Assembly: GCF_027579695.1 (NCBI RefSeq) | Contig: NC_083581.1 | Span: forward strand, 59,598,200-59,662,199 | Direction: 5' to 3' | Source: Neoarius graeffei | Taxonomy: Eukaryota > Chordata > Actinopteri > Siluriformes > Ariidae | Length of the DNA stretch: 64,000 bases | Shown here: one piece after another, positions 11,442-22,676 of the stretch | Position numbering within the stretch: position 1 is the first letter of the stretch | Layout: each line of letters opens with the position of its first letter | The notes under the pieces: model-generated | The model's input: the letters and a program-made list of their open reading frames with translations, nothing else | Databases searched by the model: none | Told to the model about the DNA's origin: nothing | Program-made: the position numbers and the translations under genes

Positions 11442-12590
11442 ATGATGCCGACAAGGCCAAAGCTATTCTCCCCTAAACAATGGACATGGATTGGGACATG
11501 GAATGTACGAAATATGTATCAAGCGGGAAAAGTCCACCAAGTCGCCAAAGAGATGCGAAGGTTAAACCTAGCGATTTTAGGAATTAGTAAAGCCAGGTGG
11601 TTGGGAAGTGGTAAGATCCAACTCGTGACTGGAGAAACTCTACTCTACTCTGGCACAACTGGCGATAGTGCACCACACGAGAAAGGAGTGGCATTGATGC
11701 TGTCCAAACAAGCGGCTAAGAGCCTTGTGGAATGGGAACCGATTTCCGAGCGTATAATTATGGCTAGAGTTGAATCTAAATTCCAGAAACGCACCATCCT
11801 ACAAACCTATGCACCAACAAACGAAGCCGATGAAGAGGAAAAAGAAGATTTCTATAATCAATTGCAAGCAGCATTCAACAAGATCAAAAAGAGGGACATC
11901 ACCTTGGTCATGGGAGGTCTTAATGCCAAGGTAGGTTCGGACAATCAAGATCGGGAGCGCACCATGGGATCCCAGGGAGTAGGTACCATCAACAAGAACG
12001 GTGAGCTGTTTTGTGATTTCTGCATAATCAATGGACTTGTGATAGGCGGAACACTCTTCCAACATAAGACGTCACACAAAGTGACACGGAGATCACCCGA
12101 TGGCATGACTGAGAATCAAATAGACCATGTGGCCATTAATAGGAAGTGGAGGAGCTCACTACAGGACGTCCGAGTGAGGCGAAGCGCTGATGCAGGGTCT
12201 GACCATCACCTTGTGGTTGCAGAAATCAAGATCAAGTTACTATCTACTAAGAAAGCAAGATCTACAAGGAACAGGTATAACATTTTGAAGCTAAGGGACC
12301 AAGATACAAAAGATGAATTCGTGCTGGAGTTATCCAACTGTTATGAAGCCCTGCGAAGCGAAGAATCTTTAGAACATGATGTAGACGAAGTTTGGAACCA
12401 TATTAAAGATATGTATACAGCCACATGTGAAAGAGTTCTTGGGAAGATAAATCATGACAGGAAAGAATGGATGAGTGAGAGATCTTGGAAATTGGTGGCA
12501 GAGAGAAGAGAACTGAAGAGCAAGCTAGATAGCGCCAAGACGAGGAATCAGAAGCTGACTGCAGGACAGAACTACAACATGAAGGATTGA
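11442..12590 (+). pseudogene. RTE LINE endonuclease domain, catalytically altered
   Basis: 382 codons of the AP-endonuclease-like domain that nicks target DNA in target-primed reverse transcription. TWNVRN lies near residue 20, the ENQIDH motif near 227, and SDHH near 251. Two catalytic positions look lost: the usual GISE(T)RW is GISKARW here (Glu to Lys), and the usual GDFNA is GGLNA (Asp to Gly). The frame ends in TGA at 12588-12590. The same frame continues past it toward the RT, so this is a nonsense change inside one long ORF rather than a natural end. Confidence 0.8.
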
Positions 12591-14389
12591 GAAGTCAAGA
12601 AGAGCTGCAGGAAGGACAAGAGAGAAAGAACTGATAGTATTGCACAAGAAGCCGAGAAGGCAGCGGAGATGAATGACATCAAGAAAGTATATGACACCAC
12701 TAAATTGCTGTGCGGGAAGAAGATCACCCAAAGTAAACCAGTCAAGGATAAGAGTGGCACAGTCCTGACAAGCATAGATGACCAACTGAAGCGTTGGAGG
12801 GAACATTTTGAAGAGGTTTTTAACAGACCGCCCCTATCAGTCAGACAACTCTCCCAGAAGCCCCACCACTAGCAATTGGAATTGGCTCTATTACCAAAAC
12901 TGGGGTGAAGAATGGAAAGGCAGCCGGGTTCGACAACATCCCCGCAGAAGCTTGGAAACAAGGAGACTGGATTTCAGAGGAAGTTTTATACACGCTTTTG
13001 AATAAGATCTGGAACGATGAAGATATCCCTGTGGACTGGAAAATGGGACTCTTGGTGAAGCTGCCAAAGAAAGGTGACTTCAGTGATTGCGCCAACTCAA
13101 GAGGTATCATGCTGCTGTCCATAGCCAGCAAAGTTCTCTGCAGGATTATCTTGTCAAGAATGCAAAGCCCTGTTGAAGAGAAACTTCGAGACAAGCAGGC
13201 GGGCTTCTGCAGGGAACGCTCATGCTGTGATCAAATAACAACACTAAGGATTATTATAGAACAGTCCCTCGAGTGGAACACTGGATTATATCTGGTATTT
13301 GTGGACTTTGAGAAAGCCTTCGATTCTATCGACAGGGAGATGCTCTGGAAGATCCTGAGGCATTATGACATCCCATCTAAGATTGTGAGGATGATCCAAG
13401 TCCTGTATGACAGCTTCCAGGCAAGAGTGTTGCACAAAGGGAAGATGACCGAACCATTTGAAATGAAAACCGGGGTAAGACAAGGATGCCTACTTAGTCC
13501 ACTTCTATTTCTAGTGGCATTGGACTGGGTAACGAGACAAGCATATGGAGAGAACAAGACCGGAATCCAGTTTACCATGCTGACGAAGCTTGAAGATCTT
13601 GAATTTGCAGATGACATTGTATTACTTAGCCAGAAGATCACTCATGCACACAAGAAGTTTGAAGCACTACAAGACGAAGCTGCCAAAGTGGGATTGAAAG
13701 TCAACAACATCAAAACCAAAGAAATGAGGATAGGTACCCCTAGCAATGCAGGGAACATTTTGTGCAAAGACCAACCACTAGAGCGGGTAGAAAGCTTCAC
13801 TTACCTGGGTAGTATCGTCAACATTCCAGGAGGCTCTGATGAAGATGTAGAGACAAGGTGCAGAAAAGTGCAAGCAGCGTTTTACTTACTGAGACCTATT
13901 TGGAAATCAAGATATATATCCCTACGGACAAAATTAAGGATCTTTAACTCGAATGTGAAATCTGTTCTCCTGTATGGCTCAGAAACGTGGCGGCTAACCT
14001 CTAATATCATCAAGAAGTTACAGGCATTTATCAATTGCAGACTCCGTTACATTCTTGGAATATTCTGGCCAAACAAAATGACCAACGAAGATCTGTGGCA
14101 TTGCACCGAACAGGAAAGGATAGAAGTTGTCATCAGGAGAAGAAAGTGGCGATGAATTAGGCACACCTTAAGGAAGCCGACGTCTAACATCACCCGGCAG
14201 TCCTTGGACTGGAACCCGCAAGGGAAAAGGAAAAGGGGTCGCCCGAAGAAATCTTGGAAAAGGACAGTAACCGAGGAACACCTGAGGATTGGGATGTCAT
14301 GGGAACAACTGAAATGGACTGCCAAGAACCGAGTTCGATGGAGAAAACTTGTGGAGGCCCTGTGCTCCAGTAGGAGCGAAGAGGGTTAA
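12591..14389 (+). pseudogene. RTE LINE reverse transcriptase, frameshifted
   Basis: Continuation of the LINE ORF. The first part stays in the endonuclease frame to about 12850. A frameshift between about 12850 and 12905 moves to the frame that encodes the RT (12905-14155). RT motifs are clear: VFVDFEKAFDSI (motif A), TGVRQGCLLSPLLF (motif B) and the catalytic LEFADDIVLL. A TGA at 14153-14155, where related proteins have Trp in a KWRW-like segment, interrupts the C-terminal arm. That arm then continues in frame to 14389 through GKRKRGRPKKSWKR. Motif A, B and FADD residues are intact, but the protein cannot be made in one piece. Confidence 0.85.
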
Positions 14390-14408
14390 GTAAGTAAGTA
14401 AGTAAGTA

Positions 14409-14983
14409 TTCCACATCTTGACATTTTCTTCTGAAACAGAAAGTCATAGTGCCATTGTTCTGAACTGCTTGACTGTCTTGCAAACAGTGAAAAAGTGAAG
14501 TGAACACTGTGCTGGAAGATGTACAGCCAAAAACACTCCAACAAGTAATGTCTGTTGCCAACAAGCTAAGTAGAGCAAGACTGTGGGGTTCTTCAGTTAA
14601 TTGGACAATCACTAAGCTGTGCCAAGATATGAATCATCATAATTTGTTTCATCACATTCATGGAATTGATGAACTATAAAACTGATAAGAAAATACCTCC
14701 AATCCTTAAAAAAAATATTTTTATATTATATACTATAATATTGTCATCTGTAATGCTAAGAGATGGGTACAAACAGCTCTGAAACAAGAGTTTTAATTTC
14801 AGGGGCACTTTAATTTAAAGTAATTCTGTTCATATTTATTGTATGCGATCTTTCTACAGGACACAAACAGATCGCTCAGTGCCATTCTTTATTAGTGCTG
14901 TTGTAAAGGCAGAGGTGTGGTTGAGCATCAGTTTGAGAATAGAAAGAGAAGATTTGGGGATGAGTGGCAAAGCAATTTTTTAG
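14409..14983. other. Unassigned sequence
   Basis: A/T-rich flank between the RTE tail and a SINE. Nothing is recognised. Confidence 0.5.
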
Positions 14984-15338
14984 AAGAAGAAGAAGCCTTT
15001 ATTTGTCACCTGCACGCTCAAGCACAGTGAAATTCATACTCTGCATTTAACCCATCTGAAGCAGTGAACACACGCGCACACACCCAGAGCAGTGGGCAGC
15101 CACACTACAGCACCCAGGAAGCAGTTAGGGGTTAGGTACCTTGCTCAAGGGCACTTCAGCCCAAGGCAGCCCCATGTTAACCTAACTGAATGTCCCTGGA
15201 CTGTGGAGGAAACCCACACAGACACAGGGAGAACATGCAAACTCCACACAGAAAGGCCCCCGTCGGCCACTGGGCCCGAACCCAAAACCCTCTCGCCACA
15301 AGGCGACAGCACCAACCACTACACCACTGCGCCACCCC
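14984..15338 (-). mobile_element. SINE-C, tRNA head with a different 3' body
   Basis: On the minus strand the head and first body segment match SINE-A (gtagtggttggtgctgtcgcc, ggagtttgcatgttctccc). The 3' half is different: ccttgggctgaagtgccc, aggtacctaacccc, ctgcccactgctctgggtg, gatgggttaaatgcag, aatttcactgtgcttgag, gtgacaaataaag. The tail is a (CTT)n run. Other copies are at 19985-20352 and 23664-23917. No target duplication was found. Confidence 0.8.
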
Positions 15339-15354
15339 AATTACACATGGGATT

Positions 15355-15356
<2 letters not shown>

Positions 15357-15387
<31 letters not shown>
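15357..15387. repeat. (GT)n microsatellite
   Basis: About 15 GT units. A second, shorter GT run lies at 15483-15500. Confidence 0.9.
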
Positions 15388-15389
<2 letters not shown>

Positions 15390-16724
15390 TGTTCATCTTC
15401 TGTTGCAGTGATGACTGAGTGTTTATAAAGAAGGCTGAAAGAGCTGAGAGGAAAGAGAGAAGTCAAGATTCAGCACAGACCTGTGTGTGTGTGTGTGTGT
15501 GCGCGCCTATATGTATTTTGGAGTGAAACTGTGAAGCAATAAAGTAGCTGAAAAGCACAAGTTGAAAGTAAAGGAAATAAAGCGTCAGGCAAAGCAACCC
15601 GCCTTTCTCCATCCCTTCAGTCTCCCAACCCCCTGATGTGTCACAGCCGTTAAAAGTGTGTAGCTGTGTCCATTAGCCACTGCAGTCAGGTGTGGGTTAA
15701 GACTATTCCTTGTTGCCATGTGAGGCAACCTTTTTCCGATTTCATGGGTTTGAGTGTTTACTCTAAAATTCTGAAATGCTAATGAACTAAACTTCTCATT
15801 ACATACTGATTCTTAGCAAACTGTTGTTATACTGGAACAGGTTTGGGCCCTTTAGATCCAGTGAAAGGAAAGTGTAATGCTACAGCACATGCTAAGACAT
15901 AATAGAAAATTGTGTTCTTCCAACTTTGTGGCAATAGTTTGGGGAAGAACGATATGAGTGTGATGGTCAGGTGTTGATAAACATTTAGCCATATAGTGTA
16001 CGTACATGTGTTACACAAGGCTTGTGTGATATTGCTTTTTTTGTCCTGGATGCACTTTTCCATTTTAAAATATGACAAACAAATGATTTAATCATTCAGA
16101 ACCACTAGCCTAAAAAAAGACAGGAAAACTAGCATTTCCAATATTTGTGATTTAGAGAAGGGGACTGAATATCAATATGATCAGTTGTGTACTTGGGAAC
16201 TTGGACCATTGTGAAAACTAAAAACAGCTGTATGGTGGTAAGTGATTCTGCAGTAAAGTGCAGTAAAGAGTAAAACAAATAAAAAAACCATAACAACACA
16301 ATACAATATAATCCAAAATGCTTGACTAATGTTCACATGGCCATCATTTACTCTGTTGGCTTCCTGCAAAAACCTGTGCAAATCATTCCAGATTCACATG
16401 TCGGATTTCTGCATCCAGACTATCATCAGGGGGTGCCTCTATTTTTGGAGCACTCCAGGACAAAAGCATGCTATCTTTTCTGCCACTCTGGGGGTGATTT
16501 CCATATTTTTGGACAAAAAATTAAATTAAAATATTCCAACTAGCAGAGTACAAAAAGATGAGACACAACAGTTTTTCTCTGCAGCTCACACATGGTCACA
16601 GCCTCAACCCCCACCCCAAACTACAACTAGACCATCAATGATGGTGTAGCTCACTCTGGGCCCGTCTAGTCTAGAAGGAATGATCTAAAGTGGCCACCTT
16701 GCGCAATAAATGTTGCAAGCTCTA
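15388..16724. other. Unassigned sequence
   Basis: Non-coding in appearance. It holds the GT run at 15483-15500. No mobile element or gene is recognised. Confidence 0.45.
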
Positions 16725-16794
16725 TACAGTGGTGCTTGAAAGTTTGTGAACCCTTTAGAATTTTCTATATTTCTGCATAAATATGACCTAAAAC

Positions 16795-18146
16795 TCGTCT
16801 CGTCTCGTCTCGTCTTCTTCCGCTTTATCCGGGACCGGGTCGCGGAGGCAGCAGTCTAAGCAGGGAAGCCCAAACTTCCCTTTCCCCAGACACCTCGGCC
16901 AGCTCCTCGGGAAGAACACCGAGGCGTTCCCAGGCCAGCCGAGAGACATAGTCCCTCCAGCGTGTCCTGGGTCTTCCCCGGGGCCTCCTCCCGGGGGGAC
17001 ATGCCTGGAACACCTCCCGAGGGAGGCATCCAGGAGGCATCTGAAAAAGATGCCCGAGCCACCTCAGCTGATTCCTCTCGATGTGGAGCAGCAGCGGCTC
17101 TACTCCGAGCTCCTCCCGAGTGACTGTGCTTCTCACCCTATCTCTAAGGGAGCGCCCAGCCACCCTGCGAAGGAAACTCATTTCGGCCGCTTGTATCCGC
17201 GATCTTGTCCTTTCGGTCATTACCCAAAGCTTATGATCATAGGTGAGAGTCGGAACGTAGATCGACCGGTAAATTGAGAGCTTCGCCTTTTGGCTCAGCT
17301 CCTTCTTCACCACGACGGACCGGTAAAGCGACCGCATCACTGCGGAGGCTGCACCGATCCGCCTGTCGATCTCACGCTCCATCCTTCCCTCACTCGTGAA
17401 CAAGATCCCGAGATACTTAAACTCCTCCACTTGAGGCAGAACTTCTCCACCAACGTGGAGAGGGCAAGCCACCCTTTTCCGGTCGAGAACCATGGCCTCG
17501 GACTTGGAGGTGCTGATTCTCATCCCAGCCACTTCACACTCGACTGCAAACCGCCCCAGTGCATGCTGAAGGCCCTGGTTTGAAGAAGCCAACAGGACAA
17601 CATCATCTGCAAAAAGCAGAGATGAAATCCTGTGGTTCCCAAACAGGATTCCTTCCAGCCCCTGGCTGCACCTAGAAATTCTGTCCATAAAAATTATGAA
17701 CAGAACCGGTGACAAAGGGCAGCCCTGCCGGAGTCCAACATGCACTGGGAACAGGTCTGACTTACTGCCAGCAATGCGAACCAGACTCCTGCTCCGTTCA
17801 TACAGGGACCGGACAGCCCTTAGCAAAGAGCCCCGAACCCCATACTCCCGAAGCACCCCCCACAGAATACTACGGGGGACACGGTCGAATGCCTTCTCCA
17901 GATCCACAAAGCACATGTGGACTGGTTGGGCAAACTCCCATGAACCCTCGAGCACCCTATGAAGGGTATAGAGCTGGTCCAGTGTTCCGCGACCAGGACG
18001 AAAACCACATTGTTCCTCCTGGATCCGAGGTTCGACTATCGGTCGAATTCTCCTCTCCAGTACCCTGGAGTAAACCTTCCCCGGGAGGCTGAGAAGTGTG
18101 ATTCCCCTATAATTGGAGCACACTCTCCGGTCCCCTTTCTTAAAAA
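16795..18146 (-). mobile_element. 5'-truncated Rex3-like (RTE) LINE inserted in Tc1-A
   Basis: The insertion is flanked by the 10-bp target duplication gacctaaaac (16785-16794 and 18147-18156). On the minus strand the 3' end is a (GACGA)n run that follows ccggataaagcggaagaagac. It contains only the RT and C-terminal half of ORF2. A perfect-looking duplication and an open reading frame suggest a fairly recent insertion. The label Rex3-like rests on my recollection of the RT sequence and on the short repeated 3' tail. Confidence 0.8.
16825..18123 (-). CDS. Partial reverse transcriptase ORF of a Rex3-like LINE
   Basis: An uninterrupted 432-codon frame with no natural start, because the element is 5'-truncated. 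RT motifs in order: NYRGITLLSLPGKVY (near residue 4), QCGFRPGRGT, VHMCFVDLEKAFDRVPR (motif A, near 70), LRQGCPLSPVLF (motif B, near 132) and LLFADDVVLLA (catalytic, near 170). The C-terminal arm carries RWLGHLFQMP and PPGRRPRGRPRTRWRDYV. It runs to a stop a short distance from the (GACGA)n tail. All catalytic Asp residues are present. Without the endonuclease half it cannot retrotranspose by itself. Confidence 0.85.
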   Translation of the reverse strand: MCSNYRGITLLSLPGKVYSRVLERRIRPIVEPRIQEEQCGFRPGRGTLDQLYTLHRVLEGSWEFAQPVHMCFVDLEKAFDRVPRSILWGVLREYGVRGSLLRAVRSLYERSRSLVRIAGSKSDLFPVHVGLRQGCPLSPVLFIIFMDRISRCSQGLEGILFGNHRISSLLFADDVVLLASSNQGLQHALGRFAVECEVAGMRISTSKSEAMVLDRKRVACPLHVGGEVLPQVEEFKYLGILFTSEGRMEREIDRRIGAASAVMRSLYRSVVVKKELSQKAKLSIYRSIYVPTLTYDHKLWVMTERTRSRIQAAEMSFLRRVAGRSLRDRVRSTVTREELGVEPLLLHIERNQLRWLGHLFQMPPGCLPREVFQACPPGRRPRGRPRTRWRDYVSRLAWERLGVLPEELAEVSGEREVWASLLRLLPPRPGPG

Positions 18147-18308
18147 GACCTAAAACATCATCAGATTTTCACACAAGTCCTAAAAGTAGATAAAGAGAAC
18201 CCAGTTAAACAAATGAGACAAAAATATTATACTTGGTCATTTATTAATTGAGGAAAATGATCCAATATTACATATCTGTGAGTGGCAAAAGTATGTGAGC
18301 CTTTGCTT

Positions 18309-19331
18309 TCAGTATCTGGTGTGACCCCCTTGTGCAGCAATAACTGCAACTAAACATTTCCGGTAACTGTTGATCAGTCCTGCACACCAGCTTGGAGGAA
18401 TTTTAGCCCATTCCTTTGTCCAGAACAGCTTCAACTCTGGGATGTTGGTGGGTTTCCTCACATGAACTGCTCGCTTCAGGTCCTTCCACAACATTTCTAT
18501 TGGATTAAGGTCAGGACTTTGACTTGGCCATTCCAAAACATTAACTTTATTCTTCTTTAACCATTCTTTGGTAGAACGACTTGTGTACTTAGGGTCGTTG
18601 TCTTGCTGCATGACCCACCTTCTCTTGAGATTCAGTTCATGGACAGATGTCCTGACATTTTCCTTTAGAATTCACTGGTATAATTCAGAATTCATTGTTC
18701 CATCAATGATGGCAAGCCGTTTTGGCCTGGATGCAGCAAAACAGGCCCAAACCATGATACTACCACCACCATGTTTCACAGATGGGATAAGGTTCTTATG
18801 CTGGAATGCAGTGTTTTCCTTTCTCCAAACATAACGCTTCTCATTTAAACTAAAAAGTTCTATTTTGGTCTCATCCGTCCACAAAACATTTTTCCAGTAG
18901 CCTTCTGGCTTGTCCACGTGATCTTTACCAAACTGCAAACAAGCAACAATGTTCTTTTTGGAGAGCAGTGACCTTCTCCTTGCAACCCTGCCATGCACAC
19001 CATTGTTGTTCAGTGTTCTCCTGATGCTGGACTCATGAACATTAACATTAGCCAATGTGAGGGAGGCCTTCAGTTGCTTAGAAGTTACCCTGGGGTCCTT
19101 TGTGACCTCGACGACTATTACACGCCTTGCTCTTGGAGTGATCTTTGTTGGTCGACCACTCCTGGGGAGGGTAACAATGGTCTTGAATTTCCTCCATTTG
19201 TATACAATCTGTCTGACTGTGGATTGGTGGAGTCCAAACTCTTTAGAGATGGTTTTGTAACCTTTTCCAGCCTGATGAGCATCAACAACACTTTTTCTGA
19301 GGTCCTCAGAAATCTCCTTTGTTTGTGCCAT
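18309..19331 (-). pseudogene. Tc1-A transposase, one nonsense codon
   Basis: 340 codons from the ATG at 19331 (MAQTKEIS) to GGHTRY at 18309. The N-terminal paired-like helix-turn-helix (KGYKTISKEFGLHQSTVRQIV) binds the TIRs. The DDE domain has the first Asp in WTDETKIE, the second in QQDNDPKY and Glu in SPDLNPIE. Counting gives 34 residues between the second Asp and the Glu, the Tc1 DD34E pattern. A TGA at 18672-18674 lies between the first and second Asp, where the 52175 copy has Gln. All triad residues are otherwise intact. Confidence 0.9.
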
Positions 19332-19714
19332 TATACACTTCCACAAACATGTGTTGTGAAGATCAGACTTTAATAAATCCCTGCTCGTTAAATAAAACAG
19401 GGTGCCCACTCACCTGATTGTCATCCCATTGATTGAAAACACCTGACTCTAATTTCACCTTCAAATTAACTGCTAATCCTAGAGGTTCACATACGTTTGC
19501 CACTCACAGATATGTAATATTGGATCATTTTCCTCAATAAATAAATAACCAAGTATAATATTTTTGTCTCATTTCTTTAACTGAGTTCTCTTTATCTACT
19601 TTTAGGACTTGTGTGAAAATCTGATGATGTTTTAGGTCATATTTATTCAGAAATATAGAAAACTCTAAAGGGTTCACAAACTTTCAAGCACCACTGTACA
19701 CTATATACAAGCTA

Positions 19715-20700
19715 TATATAGAAGCTATATCCACCCTAGGAATACCTACCTACAGTATTTGCCAGAAAGAATGCAAAACAGCAAGGAATTGACCGAGAAG
19801 AAGCAATTTTTGTTGAACTGTTCATTAAGGCTTAATTAGTCCATAACTTCAATAATAATTGTAATTAAGCAAATCTGGGTAGAAGTTATATGCACTCTAG
19901 CTACCCCTACCTTCATGCCAGGAAGAATTAAAATCGGTGAAGAACTGATTTGTGTGGAAACTGCTCGTTAGGGCTTAATTAGAAAAGAAAGAAAGCACAA
20001 CTTTATTCATCACACACTTGTGAAATTTCCTCTCTGCATTTAACCCATCTGAAGCAGTGAACACACACATGCACAATGAGCACACACACATACCCAGAGC
20101 AGTGGGCAGCCATGCTAACAGTGCCCAGGGAGCAGTTGGGAGTTAGGTGCCTCACTCAAGAGCACCTCAGCCCAAGGCCGTCCTATATTAACCTAACCGC
20201 ATGTCTTTGGGGGAAACCAGAGCACCCGGAGGAAACCCACGCAAACAACATGCAAACTCCACACAGAAAGATCCTTGCCGGCTGCTGGGTTCGAATCCAG
20301 AACCTTCTTGCAGTGAGGCGACTGTGCTAACCACTACACCACTGTGCCACACAAAAAATCAGACGGGATTCATCAAGGTGTTGCGGTTCCTTGATAAATG
20401 CGGGATATAATCACACATTCATTGAATCCAATCATCATATTCTGCAACTTTATTTCTAAGGTAACAGGTAAGGATATACCTCACTGATGTACCTCACTAA
20501 TTACTCCATATCTTCATTATTAATTGCAATTATGCAGATTTGGGTAGAAGCCATATGCCCCCCAGGCAGACCTACCTTCCTGCCAAAAAGAATAAAAATC
20601 AGTGAAGAATTGAGAGAGGAGTGATTTTTGTGAAATGTGGATGATGTGGGACGGAAAACACGTGATGGCATAAGCTCATCGCCTATTGGCCAGATGAGCT
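19715..20700. repeat. Degenerate tandem repeat array, unit about 160 bp, split by a SINE
   Basis: A block beginning gaagctatat/gaagttatat/gaagccatat recurs at 19721, 19882 and 20547. Each is followed by a cctacctt-like stretch, then gccagaaagaat/gccaggaagaat/gccaaaaagaat and a ggaatt or tgaagaa segment. The first two lie about 160 bp apart; the third is displaced by the SINE-C at 19985-20352. The 3' flank (20640-20720) carries a cataagctcatcgcc / cagatgagctaat inverted motif. Family unknown. Confidence 0.55.
19985..20352 (-). mobile_element. SINE-C
   Basis: The same architecture as 14984-15338: a tRNA-like head at the right end and the cagatgggttaaatgcagag and gtgatgaataaag 3' body, with a GAAA-type tail at the left. 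A microsatellite-like (ca)n patch lies in the middle. It interrupts the tandem array. Confidence 0.8.
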
Positions 20701-21005
20701 AATAACTATATTGCAGTGCACTTAAACATTACTCTTTACTCTCTAACATAAGCATACTTTGTGGATCTCCTATGCAAAATCTGTAAGAGTTGTCAGGTCT
20801 AGTAGTACAATTTAATCAGCGATAAACATCGCTGGATATCATGGAAACCTAATATCACGTAGGGATGGTAATATTGTTATCTCACACAATTTGGACATAC
20901 TTCCAAACATACGGTACAACCCCTCACAAAAAATATGGAATCACTACTCTTGGAGGATCTTAATTTAGCTGTTTTACTTTGTAGCAACAAAAACAAATCA
21001 CAGAT

Positions 21006-21386
21006 CTCATCTCATTGTCTCTAGCCGCTTTATCCTGTTCTACAGGGTCACAGGCAAGCTGGAGCCTATCCCAGCTGACTACGGGCAAAAGGCGGGGTAC
21101 ACCCTGGACAAGTCACCAGGTCATCACAGGGCTGACACATACTGTAGACACAGACAACCATTCACACTCACATTCACACCTACGGTCAATTTAGAGTCAC
21201 CAGTTAACCTAACCTGCATGTCTTCAGACTGTGGGGGAAACCAGAGCACCCAGAGGAAACCCATGCAGACACAGGGAGAACATGCAAACTCCGCACAGAA
21301 AGGCCCTCGCCAGCCATGGGGCTCGAACCCGGACCTTCTTGCTGTGAGGAGACAGTGCTAACCACTACACCACCGTGCTACCCCCC
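21006..21386 (-). mobile_element. SINE-A in the left TIR of Tc1-B
   Basis: Full-length, tRNA head at the right. Exact 11-bp target duplication aaatcacagat at 20995-21005 and 21387-21397. The tail has a short ctcatctcatt run. It is more diverged from consensus than the copies near 38677 and 48822. Confidence 0.92.
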
Positions 21387-22676
21387 AAATCACAGATATG
21401 ACACAAAATAATTTTATTTAACAGCTGAATATTCTGGCTTTGTAAAAGGTACCTCAAAAAAATTAAATGAAATTGTTGTAATTAATGGCACTTTTTTTTA
21501 AGCTCATGTCAAGGAAAAAATATGGAATCAACGATGAGGAAAAAAAATATGGAATCACCTTATAACTTGCATTTCTAAAGCAAATACCCACACAAGCCTA
21601 AATATGCAAATTAGTCTGCAGTTAAAAGAGAGTGCTTGTAGGCCTTAATGAACTGTTGCATCTGGTTGATTGACAGGAAACATGGCCCCAATAAAAGAGA
21701 TGTCAGTTGAAACAATGGAAAGGATTATAAAACTCCTTAAAGAAGGTCATTCAATACAGAGTGTGGCAAAAGATGTTGGTTGTTCCCAGACAACTGTGAA
21801 GCAAGTACAAACAAAATGGGAAGGTTGTACAAGGGAAACATACAGGTAGACCAAGGAAGACATCAAAGTGTCAGGACAGGAAACTCAAAGCAATATGTCT
21901 TGAAATAGAAAATGCACAACGAAAGAAATGAAAAACAAATGGGCAGAAACAGGAGTCAATGTTTGTAACTGAACTGTAAGAAATCGGTTGATGGAAATGG
22001 GATTTACATCCCGAAAAGCCAAGTGTAAACCATCGTTAACACCTAAACAGAAGAAAAAAAGGTTACAGTGGGCTAAAGAGAAGTAGTCATGGACTGTGGA
22101 TGACTGGTCCATGATATTCAGTGATAAAATGACGAAAAGTGATATTCAGTGATGAATGATGAATCTGCATTGGCCAAGGAGATGATGCTAGGAGATGTTT
22201 GGTGCCATTCCAATGAAACGTTCCAATAAAGATGACTGCCTGAAGAAAACAAGCACATTTCTACAGTCACTGATGATATGGGGTTGCATGTCAGGTAAAG
22301 TACCTGGGGAGGTGGCAGTCATTACCTTTACAGTAAACACACAGGTGTACATTGAAATTTTGGGCACTTTTCTCATTCCATCAATCGAAAGTATTTTTGG
22401 TGATGAAGTCATTTTTCAGGATCATAATGCATCTTGCCACAGAGCAAAGAGTATTAAAACTTTTCTTCAGAAAAGGCAGATCAACTCAATGACATGGCCA
22501 GCAAACAGTCCAGATCTCAGTCCAATTGAAAATTTATGGTGGCAATTGAAAAAATTGGTCCATGACAAGGCTCCATCCTGCAAAGCTGATCTGTCAACTG
22601 CTATACGAGAAAGTTGGAACCTGACTGATAAAGAATATTGTCTTTCATTCGTGAAGCCCAGGCCTCAAATAATTCT

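Larger units (their letters stand above)
11160..14408 (+). mobile_element. Near full-length RTE-clade LINE
   Basis: A single-ORF non-LTR retrotransposon with an apurinic-type endonuclease followed by a reverse transcriptase. The GTWNVRNMYQAGK start of the endonuclease, the GRPKKSWKRT segment near the C terminus and the short 3' tail of repeated AAGT (about 14386-14408) fit the RTE clade. The sequence upstream of the ORF, from about 11160, shows no frame and is probably 5' UTR. The 5' limit is uncertain and I see no target duplication. Stops and a frameshift show it is dead. Confidence 0.8.
16727..19696 (-). mobile_element. Tc1-A transposon split by a LINE insertion
   Basis: Both ends match: CAGTGGTGCTTGAAAGTTTG at 16727 and its inverse ending at 19696, with TA dinucleotides at 16725-16726 and 19697-19698. 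The inner parts of the long TIRs repeat a ggatcattttcctcaat segment on both sides. Removing the LINE (16795-18146) and its 10-bp duplication leaves about 1.6 kb, the normal Tc1 length. Transposase is on the minus strand with one premature stop. Confidence 0.95.
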
